Assembly: GCA_009379845.1 (NCBI GenBank)
Contig: WHSZ01000058.1
Coordinates: 1 to 38,090, forward strand
Length of the DNA stretch: 38,090 nucleotides
Origin: Pseudonocardiaceae bacterium
GTDB taxonomy: Bacteria; Actinomycetota; Actinomycetes; Mycobacteriales; Pseudonocardiaceae
Reading direction: 5' to 3'
Shown: positions 16,129-24,457 of the stretch, one piece after another
How positions within the stretch are numbered: the stretch's first letter is position 1
Layout: each line of letters opens with the position of its first letter
Notes under the pieces: generated by a model
What the model saw: only the letters and a program-made list of their open reading frames with translations
Told to the model about the DNA's origin: nothing
Databases searched by the model: none
Program-made: the position numbers and the translations under genes

Positions 16129-16920
16129 GTGGCGAGAACTGATGGCAGGAAAGACAACGACCTTCGCCCGGTGCGAATCACTCGCGGCTACCAGGAGCAC
16201 CCAGCCGGATCGGTGCTGATCGAGTTCGGCGGCACCCGTGTGCTGTGCGCGGCCAGCGTCACCGACGGTGTGCCGCGCTGGCGCACCGGCTCGGGGCTCG
16301 GCTGGGTGACCGCGGAGTACGCGATGCTGCCCTCGGCGACGCATACCCGCAGCGACCGCGAATCGGTGAAGGGCAGGCTCGGCGGGCGCACCCACGAGAT
16401 CAGCCGGCTGGTCGGTCGCTCGCTGCGCGCCTGCATCGACCTTGCGGCACTCGGTGAGAACACCATCGTGATCGACTGCGACGTGATCCAGGCGGACGGC
16501 GGTACCCGCACCGCGGCGATCACCGGCGGGTTCGTTGCCCTCACCGACGCGATAACCTGGCTGGCTGCCGCCGGTCGGCTGGCCGACCCGAAACCGCTTT
16601 CCTGCGCGGTATCGGCGGTCAGCGTGGGGGTTGTGGACGGCCGGGTGCGGCTTGACCTTCCGTACGACGAGGATTCCCGCGCCGAGGTGGACATGAACGT
16701 GGTGGCCACCGACGCCGGCACGTTGATCGAGATCCAGGGCACCGGTGAGGGTGCCACCTTCGCGCGATCCACATTGGACAAGATGCTCGATGCGGCGCTG
16801 GCTGGGTGCGCGGAGCTGAACAAGATGCAGGTTGAGGCGCTGGCTGAGCCCTACCCTGGGGTGCTGCCCGAGCCGGTGGCCAAGTCCGGCAAGGCCGCGA
16901 AGAAGGCTGGCAAATCATGA
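16129..16920 (+). CDS. rph: Ribonuclease PH
   Basis: Phosphorolytic 3'-5' exoribonuclease that finishes tRNA 3' ends; works as a hexamer. The 263-residue protein has the family landmarks RTDGRKDNDLRPV at the N terminus, GWVTAEYAMLP (about 61-71), GGRTHEISRLVGRSLR (84-99, phosphate-binding arginines), and DCDVIQADGGTRTA (121-134, catalytic aspartates). A Lys/Ala-rich C-terminal tail follows the fold. GTG 16129 matches the TAGGCT box. It overlaps rdgB by ATGA, the Rv1340-Rv1341 arrangement. Confidence 0.96.
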   Translation: MARTDGRKDNDLRPVRITRGYQEHPAGSVLIEFGGTRVLCAASVTDGVPRWRTGSGLGWVTAEYAMLPSATHTRSDRESVKGRLGGRTHEISRLVGRSLRACIDLAALGENTIVIDCDVIQADGGTRTAAITGGFVALTDAITWLAAAGRLADPKPLSCAVSAVSVGVVDGRVRLDLPYDEDSRAEVDMNVVATDAGTLIEIQGTGEGATFARSTLDKMLDAALAGCAELNKMQVEALAEPYPGVLPEPVAKSGKAAKKAGKS

Positions 16921-17543
16921 ACGAGTTCGTACTAGCGACCCGCAACGGGAAGAAGCTCGACGAGTTGCGGCGGATCCTGGACGCGGAAGGGATCACCGGC
17001 CTGCGGGTGCTCGGCCTTGAGGAGCTGGAAAGCCGCGGCGTGCCAGCGATTCCGGAAACCCAGGAGACCGAGGCGACCTTCGAGGGCAACGCGGTGGCCA
17101 AGGCGGTTGACGTGGCACGGGCCAGCGGGCTGCCGGCGGTCGCGGACGATTCCGGGCTCGAGGTGGATGCGCTGAACGGCATGCCCGGCGTGCTGTCCGC
17201 GCGCTGGGCCGGCAAGCACGGCGACGACGGCGCCAACCTCGAGCTGGTGCTCGGGCAACTGAGCGACGTGCCGGACGAGCGGCGTGGTGCGGCGTTCGTC
17301 TGCGCCACCGCACTGGTCACCCCGGACGGCACGGAAACCGTGGTGCGGGGCGAATGGCGCGGGACACTGACCCGGGAGCCTCGTGGCACAGCCGGGTTCG
17401 GCTACGACCCGATCTTCCTGCCGGAAGGGCAATCGCGTACCGCCGCGGAACTCGACCCCCAGGAGAAGGACGCCGACTCCCACCGTGGCCGCGCGCTTCG
17501 GCTGCTGCTCCCGGGGCTGCGCGGGGCCCGCGAGTCCGGGTGA
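16917..17543 (+). CDS. rdgB: RdgB/HAM1 family non-canonical purine NTP pyrophosphatase
   Basis: House-cleaning enzyme hydrolysing XTP, dITP and ITP to monophosphates. The 208-residue protein opens with LATRNGKKLDELR (triphosphate-binding, about 6-18) and contains TFEGNAVAKA, VADDSGLEVDALNG (metal-binding aspartates) and GFGYDPIFLP. Its ATG lies inside the rph stop, indicating translational coupling. It ends 24 bp before the convergent bcp gene. Confidence 0.95.
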   Translation: MNEFVLATRNGKKLDELRRILDAEGITGLRVLGLEELESRGVPAIPETQETEATFEGNAVAKAVDVARASGLPAVADDSGLEVDALNGMPGVLSARWAGKHGDDGANLELVLGQLSDVPDERRGAAFVCATALVTPDGTETVVRGEWRGTLTREPRGTAGFGYDPIFLPEGQSRTAAELDPQEKDADSHRGRALRLLLPGLRGARESG

Positions 17544-17567
17544 CCAGTCGGCGAACGCGCGTTGTTG

Positions 17568-18041
17568 TCAGATCCCCAGGTCGTTGCGGAGCTTCGCCAC
17601 GTGGCCGGTGGCACGCACGTTGTACATCGCCTTGCTGATCATACCGTCGGCGTCCACCACGAACGTGGACCGGATAACGCCCTGCACGACGCGCCCGTAG
17701 TTCTTCTTCTCCCCGAACGCGCCCCATTCGGCGAGCACGGTGCGTTCCGGATCGGAAAGCAGCGGGAAGGTCAGCTGGTCCTGCTCGGCGAAGCGGGCCA
17801 GCTTTTCCGGCTTGTCAGGGGAAATTCCGATGACCTGGAATCCCGCGTCGTTCAACTCGGCGAGGTTGTCCCGGAAATCGCAGGCCTGGGTGGTGCACCC
17901 GGGCGTGCCGGCTGCGGGGTAGAAGTAAACCAGGACCGACCGGCCACGGAAATCGGCAAGGGACACCTGGTTGCCCGCGCTGTCGGGCAACGTGAAGTCG
18001 GGCGCCGGATCGCCCGCGGAAAGCCGTTTCTGCTCGCTCAT
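17568..18041 (-). CDS. bcp: Thioredoxin-dependent thiol peroxidase (Bcp/PrxQ)
   Basis: Peroxiredoxin reducing hydrogen peroxide and organic hydroperoxides with thioredoxin. The 157-residue protein has the peroxidatic cysteine C49 in AGTPGCTTQACDF and the resolving cysteine C54 five residues on, the atypical two-cysteine pattern of PrxQ. ATG 18041 is preceded by a TACCGT box (18050-18055) 8 nt upstream. It is convergent with rdgB and sits alone. Confidence 0.95.
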   Translation of the reverse strand: MSEQKRLSAGDPAPDFTLPDSAGNQVSLADFRGRSVLVYFYPAAGTPGCTTQACDFRDNLAELNDAGFQVIGISPDKPEKLARFAEQDQLTFPLLSDPERTVLAEWGAFGEKKNYGRVVQGVIRSTFVVDADGMISKAMYNVRATGHVAKLRNDLGI

Positions 18042-18080
18042 AGTGCCGGACGGTACCCGGTGCCGACGCCCGAGGTGTCG

Positions 18081-18608
18081 TCAGGCATTGCCGGTGAACG
18101 TCATCGGCGCGCCCACCCGGGAGGTGTCCGGCTGCACCGTCATCTCCAGCTCGACGGCCTCCACCGGCACGGTGAAAGCCAGGCTGAGCTGGACGTTGCG
18201 GCCAGCCGCGATGTCGTTGCCGCTCGAGCCCATCCCGTTGTAGCCCTGCGTGGTGTCCACCACCTGCTTCATCGGCTGGCCGTCCGCGGTCAGCGTGATC
18301 GACATGTTGGAAAGCTGGTAGTTGGCTGCCCGCGAGTTGTCCACGGTGATCTCGAAGGACACCGCGCGTGCCGAGCGCGGATAGGCGGTCACGCTCGGCT
18401 GGAATTCCTTCGGTTGCGAGACGGTTACCGTCAGTCCATCGCGAAACCGCCGGGTGCTGCCGAACGTCGAGTCACCGGAGTCCTGTTGCCGCGCATGGAC
18501 CGAGGGCGTCGCGGCTGAGCGGGCAGATCCCTCGTCCTCTCCGGCCGCACAACCCCCCACGAGAACCGCGCACAGGCAGACCACGCCCGCCGTCTTCGCG
18601 AACGTCAC
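18081..18608 (-). CDS. Secreted lipoprotein, DUF4352-like
   Basis: A 175-residue predicted lipoprotein of unknown function. GTG 18608 starts a short basic n-region and a hydrophobic h-region ending in the lipobox VGG-C20, so the mature protein would be anchored to the outer face of the cytoplasmic membrane. A Ser/Asp/Gln-rich linker follows. The globular part has alternating beta-strand patterns (TVTVSQPKEF, AVSFEITVDN, NISITLTADG-like segments), suggesting an immunoglobulin-like DUF4352 fold. An upstream in-frame ATG at 18719 would hide the signal peptide and is rejected. It has no obvious operon partner. Confidence 0.75.
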   Translation of the reverse strand: MTFAKTAGVVCLCAVLVGGCAAGEDEGSARSAATPSVHARQQDSGDSTFGSTRRFRDGLTVTVSQPKEFQPSVTAYPRSARAVSFEITVDNSRAANYQLSNMSITLTADGQPMKQVVDTTQGYNGMGSSGNDIAAGRNVQLSLAFTVPVEAVELEMTVQPDTSRVGAPMTFTGNA

Positions 18609-18697
18609 AGCGCCAACCTCACAGGGGTCACCTTCCGGGTATCGCGGCTTTTTTGATGCCGCGCCCCACTCTGGGGGAGCGGGGCGGGTAGCGCGAG

Positions 18698-18729
18698 CGC
18701 ACCAGGGGCGTTGAGGCACACCTGGTGTG
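18698..18729. terminator. Hairpin after the small membrane protein gene
   Basis: CACCAGG (18700-18706) pairs with CCTGGTG (18721-18727) around a 14-nt loop, extendable by a G-U and a C-G pair. It lies about 50 nt downstream of the 18780-18962 gene. There is no T tract, so a terminator role is only possible. Confidence 0.25.
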
Positions 18730-18779
18730 CGGCTGTGGCCGAGCCGTGATCCCGAAGCACCGATTTGTGACGCGAAACA

Positions 18780-18962
18780 TTACGCCGCGAGAGCGAAAAA
18801 CATAATGAACAGCCCCACGGCCAGCAGCCAACCGGTGATCAGCCAGCCGAATTCCCTGCCTGGCCGGATCGCGCGGCTGTCCTCACCCTGGACGTAACCG
18901 CCCCGAGCCTCGAACCAGTCGACCCACCGCCGGGCCCAGCGAAATGGGTTGGGTACTCGCAC
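18780..18962 (-). CDS. Small membrane protein, unknown function
   Basis: A 60-residue protein that I do not recognise by name. The N-terminal half is basic and tryptophan-rich (NPFRWARRWVDWFEARGG) with a charged middle, and residues 39-58 form a single hydrophobic helix ending in FFALAA. GTG 18962 follows a GCGAGGTCCG ribosome binding site, and codon bias is that of a real gene. It stands alone between the lipoprotein and the GT39 gene. The amphipathic start plus one helix suggests a peripheral or single-pass membrane miniprotein. Confidence 0.6.
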   Translation of the reverse strand: MRVPNPFRWARRWVDWFEARGGYVQGEDSRAIRPGREFGWLITGWLLAVGLFIMFFALAA

Positions 18963-19061
18963 CGGACCTCGCTACCTCGCGGATGGGAGCCACGAAAGTA
19001 TCGCGCCCGTCACCCGTTCTGGCACCCCCTGCAGCGGGGAAGTACTCAGCGATGCTGGGCG

Positions 19062-20591
19062 TTAGCGGAACGTGAACTCGCGCATCTCGGGCCACAGCTG
19101 GCGCCATGGCTTGCGGGGTTGCTCGCACAGCCAGATCGGTGGCCCGAGCCGGTTGTTGTCGACGACGATCTCGTTGTCCACGGTGGCGAGCTTGCGCACC
19201 GAACCGAAGTACTTGCGCACGGTTTCCGGGGTACCGCCTGCGAACAGCACGGTGGATGTGGTCGTGGGTGGGCCGCCGAAGTACCAGTAACCCCGATGCG
19301 GGCTGTAGATGGGCTCTTCAAGGCCGTACTCCGGCCCGAAATGCTCCAGGGCACCGGCTTCCCAGTAGTTGTTCGCCATGACGACGGTGTGCCGCTTCTC
19401 GTCCGGCGGCAGCGCCCGGTACGCCTTGGCTGTCGTTTCGGCAAGCTGTGGCCAGCCCAGTTCCGCCTTTGGCAGGTTGATCGGGTTGTACAGCCGCGTC
19501 TCCTGCACGGTAAGTGGGTTGAGCGGCAGGAACGAGACGGCCACGGCGGCGGACAACGCCCACACGGGCCGGCTCACCAGCCACGTCCACCAGCGTGAGT
19601 GCGTCTGGCGTTGCAGCTCGACCGCCCCGGCTGCCCAGCAAATCGCGAAGATCCCGGCGACGTAGTACGGCCGGCCGAAGGACACCACGAAGAACACGCC
19701 GATCCCGATCGCGGCGAGCCCGAAGAACCGGTAAGCGCGCAACTCGTCCGACCACAACAGCCGCCACAGCCCGTAGACCAGCAGCACGCTGCCGGCCACC
19801 AGGCCAGCCATGACCAGCACCGCGGGCACGAAGGCCAGCCGCCCGCCGGCACCTGCCTGCTCCGCTGAGATCGCCCGCTGCATCTCCAGCTGCGGCCACC
19901 CGTTGCTGGCCTGCCACAGCAGCGTGGGAATCGCGCTGACCACGGTGATCGCCGCGCCGATCCACAGCTTCTTGCGGCGCAGCATCTCGCTCGGGCCGAC
20001 GATGAGCAGGCTCACGCCCACCGCGAGCCAGAACACCGGAATCAGCAGCTTGCCCTGCAGCGTGATCGCGGTGAAGATCCCGGCGAGCAGCAGGTTGTTG
20101 TCGTCCCTGGTACGCACCCAGCGCACCACCAGCCAGCTGATCACTGCCCACAGGAACGGGTCGAGCGTCTGGGTGGCCATCCAGTGTCCCGCGCAGGCCA
20201 GCAGGAAAGGCGAGGACGCCGAGGCGATCGCGGCGATGATCTGGGCCCTGCGCTCGCCGCCGAGCTCCCGTGTGATCAACGCCGTCACGATCACGCCGAG
20301 CGCGGTCAGCAGGATCGATGGCAGGCGCAGCGCCACAAGCGACCCGGGAAACAGCGTGTCCATGGTGGCAGCTAGCAGTGGCACCAGCGGTGGCTGGTCG
20401 GCGTAGCCCCAGTCCAGGTGGTGGCCGGCGGCGATGAAGTACAGCTCGTCGCCGAAGTAGCCGTACCGTCCACTGGTCAGCAGCATGAGCAACGCCATAG
20501 CCCCGGCGACGAGATAGACCGGGCGACGTGCGAACTCGGCGAGCGTGGTAGCGGTCTCGTGGGGCGCTGCCACTCGTCGTTCAGTGAGCAT
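19062..20591 (-). CDS. Glycosyltransferase family 39 (ArnT/PMT-type) membrane protein
   Basis: Polytopic membrane glycosyltransferase of 509 residues using a polyprenyl-phosphate sugar donor. About ten hydrophobic segments are followed by a soluble C-terminal domain from about residue 370. The catalytic acidic pair D48-E49 lies in the first external loop (YFGDELYFIAAG), followed by the family's ADQPPLVPLLA. The sugar and acceptor are unknown. ATG 20591 overlaps the end of the upstream PH-domain gene by 11 bp, so the gene is the last of a coupled four-gene operon (small membrane protein, two PH proteins, GT39). Confidence 0.85.
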   Translation of the reverse strand: MLTERRVAAPHETATTLAEFARRPVYLVAGAMALLMLLTSGRYGYFGDELYFIAAGHHLDWGYADQPPLVPLLAATMDTLFPGSLVALRLPSILLTALGVIVTALITRELGGERRAQIIAAIASASSPFLLACAGHWMATQTLDPFLWAVISWLVVRWVRTRDDNNLLLAGIFTAITLQGKLLIPVFWLAVGVSLLIVGPSEMLRRKKLWIGAAITVVSAIPTLLWQASNGWPQLEMQRAISAEQAGAGGRLAFVPAVLVMAGLVAGSVLLVYGLWRLLWSDELRAYRFFGLAAIGIGVFFVVSFGRPYYVAGIFAICWAAGAVELQRQTHSRWWTWLVSRPVWALSAAVAVSFLPLNPLTVQETRLYNPINLPKAELGWPQLAETTAKAYRALPPDEKRHTVVMANNYWEAGALEHFGPEYGLEEPIYSPHRGYWYFGGPPTTTSTVLFAGGTPETVRKYFGSVRKLATVDNEIVVDNNRLGPPIWLCEQPRKPWRQLWPEMREFTFR

Positions 20592-22251
20592 GGCGATCCT
20601 CGAGGTGATCTGGACGTTCCAGGAAGGGGGTGAGCAGGTCCGGTACGGCCCGTTCGGCGAACACCAGGCCGGCCTCGATGCCGACGTCGCGCACATGGTA
20701 TGCGCCGTGGCCGGCCGCGGTGGTCGCGGTGACGGTGGCGAGACCGGCCCGGCGTTGCAGCAGCGACTGCCGCACCGTCCACCCGAGCACCCCGCTGCGC
20801 TGCAGAGCCACGGTGCGGCGCACCCCGGTACCGGACCTGGTGACCAGGTAACGCTCGGTCAGCCCGTGTCCGAGGTTGCGGTACGCGTCGCGGGCGAACG
20901 GCGCCGCTACCGGAAGCAGCGCCAGTGCCGCCCACCACGCCCAGCCGGGGAACCAGTCGAAAACGCCGCCGAGCCCGGCGAGTACCGCCGCGAATGCCAC
21001 GATCGGGGCCAGAGACCACACCATCCGGCGCCGCAGCGCCGCCCGCGGATGGGATTCCAGCCGCACCGCACTGGTCGGCGAAGCGCCCGCCCCCGTTGCC
21101 TCCGAGCCGGCTGCCTCCGAGCCGGTTACGTCCGGGACGTCCGATCCGAGCACCTCGGCCGCGACCCGATCGGACACCGCCCTCGGCGTCGGCGGCAGCA
21201 GCGTGTCGGTGCGCTCGATCGACTTGTTCTCCTCGCTCATGCCGGTCGCCACCGCGTAGGTTCGCGCGCCGCCACCCCAGCGCAGCAGCATCGGCTCGGC
21301 GACCTCGACGCCGCGCAGCCTGCGCCGTTCCAGGGTGAGCGATCGGGTGGTGAGCAGCCCGCGGCGGACCCGGAACGTCTCGGTGCCCTCGGTGTTCTCG
21401 TGTGTCAGGCGGAACCGCCACCACGCCTCGACGAACAGCACCAGGGAGCCGAGTACGCCGAGCACCAGCGCCGCGCCGGCCAGCACGCTGATCGACACCC
21501 ACAGCGGATGTGCTTCGAACTCCACGATGGCCTCGCGCACCAGACCCATCTGGAACGGGTTCAGCCCGAGCAGCTCAAGCGGCTTGTACACGACACCGAA
21601 GACCACGCCGATGCCCAGCACCGAGGACAAGGTCAGCGGTGCGTACCGGATCCACGCCCAGTCGATTCTGGCCAGCGCATTCTCGGCGTCTCCGGCCGGC
21701 TCGTCGGGCGGTGCCTGGCCGGCCTCCTGGCTGGCGGCGGGCGCGGACTGAACCTGGCGAGCGCGGCGCAGCAGGGTGCCGCGCAACGCGTCCCCGGTTT
21801 GTCGCGCGACGACGTCCAGCTTGATCTCGTCGTCCTTGCCGGCCTTCTCACCGGTGCCGATCTTCACCACCGTGACGCCGAAGACCCGTTGCACGGGGTT
21901 GGCGATCGCGTCCACGCTGCGGATCCGCTCGGTCGGGATGGACCGGCGGGTCCGAAACAGCAATCCGGTGTGCAGCTCGAAGCGTTCCCCCGTGATGCGA
22001 TACCGGGTTTTCATCCAGCGCAGCAGGTCGAGTGCGACCCATCCGCCGATCAACACGACCGCGCCGAGCAGCACCAGCCACAGCTGTATCCCCCCACGGG
22101 TGACGGCACCGGTGCCGGCCGCGATGGCGACACCGGTGGCGTACACCGCGTTGACGGCGAGGGTGCGCCGGTCAAGCCGTTCCCATCGGTCCGTCGCGGC
22201 GGGCTCGTCGGGGGCGGCCGGGGCGCTCGGGAGATCGATGCGTTCGGTCAC
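20581..22251 (-). CDS. Membrane protein with bacterial PH domains (YdbT-like)
   Basis: A 556-residue protein of the bacterial PH-domain (bPH2) family, larger partner of a YdbS/YdbT-type pair. Hydrophobic hairpins alternate with PH segments, recognisable by TRYRITGERFELHTGLLFRT, IPTERIRSVDA and a repeat of the same plan around RRGLLTTRSLTLERRRLRG. In Bacillus the related pair belongs to the sigma-W envelope-stress response and protects against some bacteriocins; transfer of that role is inference. The GTG start overlaps the stop of the upstream PH gene (GTGA). A short linker near residues 376-386 is coded by a 15-bp tandem repeat. Confidence 0.85.
   Translation of the reverse strand: MTERIDLPSAPAAPDEPAATDRWERLDRRTLAVNAVYATGVAIAAGTGAVTRGGIQLWLVLLGAVVLIGGWVALDLLRWMKTRYRITGERFELHTGLLFRTRRSIPTERIRSVDAIANPVQRVFGVTVVKIGTGEKAGKDDEIKLDVVARQTGDALRGTLLRRARQVQSAPAASQEAGQAPPDEPAGDAENALARIDWAWIRYAPLTLSSVLGIGVVFGVVYKPLELLGLNPFQMGLVREAIVEFEAHPLWVSISVLAGAALVLGVLGSLVLFVEAWWRFRLTHENTEGTETFRVRRGLLTTRSLTLERRRLRGVEVAEPMLLRWGGGARTYAVATGMSEENKSIERTDTLLPPTPRAVSDRVAAEVLGSDVPDVTGSEAAGSEATGAGASPTSAVRLESHPRAALRRRMVWSLAPIVAFAAVLAGLGGVFDWFPGWAWWAALALLPVAAPFARDAYRNLGHGLTERYLVTRSGTGVRRTVALQRSGVLGWTVRQSLLQRRAGLATVTATTAAGHGAYHVRDVGIEAGLVFAERAVPDLLTPFLERPDHLEDRHAH
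21098..21125. repeat. 15-bp tandem repeat in the YdbT-like gene
   Basis: Two copies of GCCTCCGAGCCGG at 21098-21110 and 21113-21125. They encode GSEA/GSEAT in a cytosolic linker, probably a slippage product. Confidence 0.6.
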
Positions 22252-22802
22252 GTGGCGTCACCCGGGATCGCGTGCGTGGTTCTGGTCAGCTGCTCGACCA
22301 GATCGCGGGCCAGCTCGTGGTCGAGCCCGTCGATGCTGATCGCGCCCGCCGAGGACGCCGTGGTGACCGTGACGCTTGACAGGCCGAACAGCCGCTGCAC
22401 CGGCCCGCGGGCGTTGTCGACCCGCTGGATCCGGGACATCGGCGCCACCCGCCACCTGCGGACGAACCAGCCCGTCCTGGTGTACACCGCCTCATCGGTG
22501 ACCTCCCACCGGCTGACCGCATACGACCAGCGCGGTTCGACAAGCACTACGGCGATCACCACGAGAGTGACCGCGAGCGCGATCAGCCAGCCGTACGACA
22601 GCACGCCGGCCGTGAACGCCACCGCGATCCATACCCCGGCGATCACCGGAACGGCCAAGCCGAGCCACTGTGTCGTCCACCACCAGATCGCGCGAGGATC
22701 GACGCGATGCCGCGGTGGGCGCAGCCGAACGGTGCCGCCGGTAGCCGCGGCGGGTGCGCCTTGGCCGATCGACCCGGTCGGCTGCGTTGTCCACTCCGTC
22801 AT
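22248..22802 (-). CDS. PH domain-containing membrane protein (YdbS-like)
   Basis: A 184-residue bacterial PH-domain protein, the smaller YdbS-type partner of the following gene. A proline/arginine-rich N terminus leads to two membrane helices (about 45-90). These are followed by the PH segment with AVSRWEVTDEAVYTRTGWF, RVAPMSRIQRVD and GPVQRLFGLSSVTV. Its ATG overlaps the stop of the small membrane protein gene, and its own stop overlaps the start of the YdbT-like gene, so stoichiometric coupled synthesis is likely. Confidence 0.85.
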   Translation of the reverse strand: MTEWTTQPTGSIGQGAPAAATGGTVRLRPPRHRVDPRAIWWWTTQWLGLAVPVIAGVWIAVAFTAGVLSYGWLIALAVTLVVIAVVLVEPRWSYAVSRWEVTDEAVYTRTGWFVRRWRVAPMSRIQRVDNARGPVQRLFGLSSVTVTTASSAGAISIDGLDHELARDLVEQLTRTTHAIPGDAT

Positions 22803-23011
22803 GCCTGCTGCTTCTTCTTCGATTCGGTTGCGCCGATGAGCGCGAGCCCCAGTACTCCGATCACGATGCTGGCGAAGACCTCATAGCCATCCAGGAAGTC
22901 CAGGTAGTTCACCAGGAACCAGCTTCGTGAATCGCCTATCAGATTGTTGAGCACGCCACCGACGCCTTGCACTAGTAGCAAGGTTCCCAGAAGGTTTATG
23001 AACACGCGCAT
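22799..23011 (-). CDS. Small two-helix membrane protein heading the PH/GT39 operon
   Basis: A 70-residue protein of unknown function with two hydrophobic segments (about 2-20 and 45-62) separated by a loop with NNLIGDSRSWFLVNYLDFLDG, and a Lys-rich tail. ATG 23011 has an AAGGGGG ribosome binding site. It overlaps the YdbS-like gene by ATGA and is the first gene of the operon. It lies 204 bp from the divergent histidine kinase gene. Confidence 0.75.
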   Translation of the reverse strand: MRVFINLLGTLLLVQGVGGVLNNLIGDSRSWFLVNYLDFLDGYEVFASIVIGVLGLALIGATESKKKQQA

Positions 23012-23138
23012 CGCGCCCCCTTGTCGCGGGCCAGTCCGGCCCGGTTTGCCCCATGGGCCGTTTCCGGCCCCTGTTGTCCCAGTCACGGCCAGGTTGTCCG
23101 GTATTCGACGGCGCGCGCGACGGCCGATGGGAGCCACC

Positions 23139-23158
23139 GGCTAGACGAAGGTCTAACC
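23139..23158. promoter_or_regulatory. Inverted repeat between PH operon and two-component system
   Basis: GGnTAGAC-GAAG-GTCTAnCC: near-perfect 8-bp arms around GAAG. The centre is about 67 bp upstream of the kinase start and 137 bp from the PH operon start. Position and symmetry suit a NarL-type response regulator dimer. Confidence 0.45.
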
Positions 23159-23202
23159 GTTCGATCGACTCCGGTCGCTACCCGCGTGCGGCGTGCCGGT
23201 CG

Positions 23203-23215
23203 TAGCCTGCTGTTC
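23203..23215 (+). promoter_or_regulatory. Histidine kinase -10 element (leaderless)
   Basis: TAGCCT at 23203-23208, 7 nt before ATG 23216, with no clear -35, which fits activation by a bound regulator. Confidence 0.5.
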
Positions 23216-24457
23216 ATGGACGCCGCACCGGCGAAGCTCACCGACGCGGACAAGCAGCGCTCCCGGTGGCTACCGGCGATCCTGGCCGATGATCCGGACG
23301 TCGAAGACGGCGAGCGGCCGGTCCGACGGTCCACTCGAGACTGGATCGTGGACACCGCGTGTTTCCTGCTGGCAAGCGGCTGGGTTGTGTTCCCGACGAT
23401 TCTGATCATGCGGGGCGAGGCCCCCGCCGGACCGTTGCTGGTCGTCGACCAGATCGCCGCGGGTCTTGCCTGCGCGGCCTTGTGGTTGCGCAGGCGATGG
23501 CCGGTCGGGGTGGCGCTTGCCCTGTTGCCCGTCGCGGTGTTCTCGGATCTGAGCACCGGCGCCATCGCGGTGTCCCTGTTCACCGTGGCCGTGCACCGGC
23601 GGTGGCCGGTTGTGCTGGTGGTCGGCGGCCTGCACGTTGCCTCCACGGTGCCCTACTTCCTGATACGCCCCAGTGCCGAGTTGCCGTACTGGACACTGAT
23701 GGTCATCGCGCTCTCGTTCTACGCCGCGCTGGTCGCCTGGGGGATGTTCGTGCGGGCGCGGCGCCAGCTGGTGATCTCGCTGCGGGAACGGGCCCACCGC
23801 GCGGAAACCGAGGTGCGGCTGCGCGACGAGCGGGCGCGGCATCTCGAGCGGGAGCGGATCGCGCGGGAGATGCACGATGTGCTCGCGCACCGGATCTCGC
23901 TGCTCAGCCTGCACGCGGGGGCGCTCGAGTTTCGGCCCGATGCGCCGGCGGACGAGATCGCCCGTGCGGCCGGCACGATCCGCGATAGCGCGTACCAGGC
24001 GTTGCAGGATCTCCGTGAGGTGCTCGGCGTGCTGCGCGGGGACACCTCGGGGGAGCCTTCCGGTCGCCCGCAACCGACCGTCGATGACCTGCCGGCACTG
24101 CTCGAGGAGTCGCGGCAGGCCGGGATGCACGTGACGATGCGCGGGGAGCTCGACGAGATCGGGGAGGTACCGGCCACGGTCGGCCGGACCGCATACCGGA
24201 TCGTGCAGGAAGGGCTGACGAACGCGCGCAAGCACGCGCCTGGCCGCGAGGTCGAGGTGTCGGTGACCGGCGCAGCCGGTTCGGGACTCGAGGTGGCGGT
24301 GCGCAACGCGCTGAGCCCATCGGGTCCGGCGGTTCCCGGGTCCGGATCCGGGCTCGTCGGCCTTGCCGAGCGGGTGAGCCTGGCCGGTGGGCGGCTGGAA
24401 CACGGCGCCGCCTCCGGCGAGTTCCGCCTCGGTGCTTGGTTACCGTGGCCGGCATGA
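23216..24457 (+). CDS. Sensor histidine kinase (HisKA_3 type)
   Basis: Membrane sensor kinase of 413 residues. After a 45-residue cytosolic N terminus come about six hydrophobic segments (to about residue 185), a short coiled coil, and the HisKA_3 dimerisation domain with phosphoacceptor H220 (EMHDVLAHR). A degenerate HATPase follows with EGLTNARKHAPG (N box) and GSGSGLVGLAERV (G box). There is no extracellular sensing domain, so it probably senses the membrane or a partner protein. It overlaps the response regulator by ATGA and is divergent from the PH/GT39 operon. Confidence 0.92.
   Translation: MDAAPAKLTDADKQRSRWLPAILADDPDVEDGERPVRRSTRDWIVDTACFLLASGWVVFPTILIMRGEAPAGPLLVVDQIAAGLACAALWLRRRWPVGVALALLPVAVFSDLSTGAIAVSLFTVAVHRRWPVVLVVGGLHVASTVPYFLIRPSAELPYWTLMVIALSFYAALVAWGMFVRARRQLVISLRERAHRAETEVRLRDERARHLERERIAREMHDVLAHRISLLSLHAGALEFRPDAPADEIARAAGTIRDSAYQALQDLREVLGVLRGDTSGEPSGRPQPTVDDLPALLEESRQAGMHVTMRGELDEIGEVPATVGRTAYRIVQEGLTNARKHAPGREVEVSVTGAAGSGLEVAVRNALSPSGPAVPGSGSGLVGLAERVSLAGGRLEHGAASGEFRLGAWLPWPA

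Noticed and set aside
18643..18663. CGCGGC...GCCGCG with a run of six T as a terminator
   Set aside because: The T run is in the loop, not after the stem, and the hairpin lies upstream of the lipoprotein start instead of after a gene.
18609..18719. Longer lipoprotein starting at ATG 18719
   Set aside because: It would bury the signal peptide and lipobox behind 37 residues and has no ribosome binding site.
20545..22839. 764-codon open frame on the plus strand
   Set aside because: Fully antisense to the two PH-domain genes; composition is Arg/Gln/His-rich shadow sequence.
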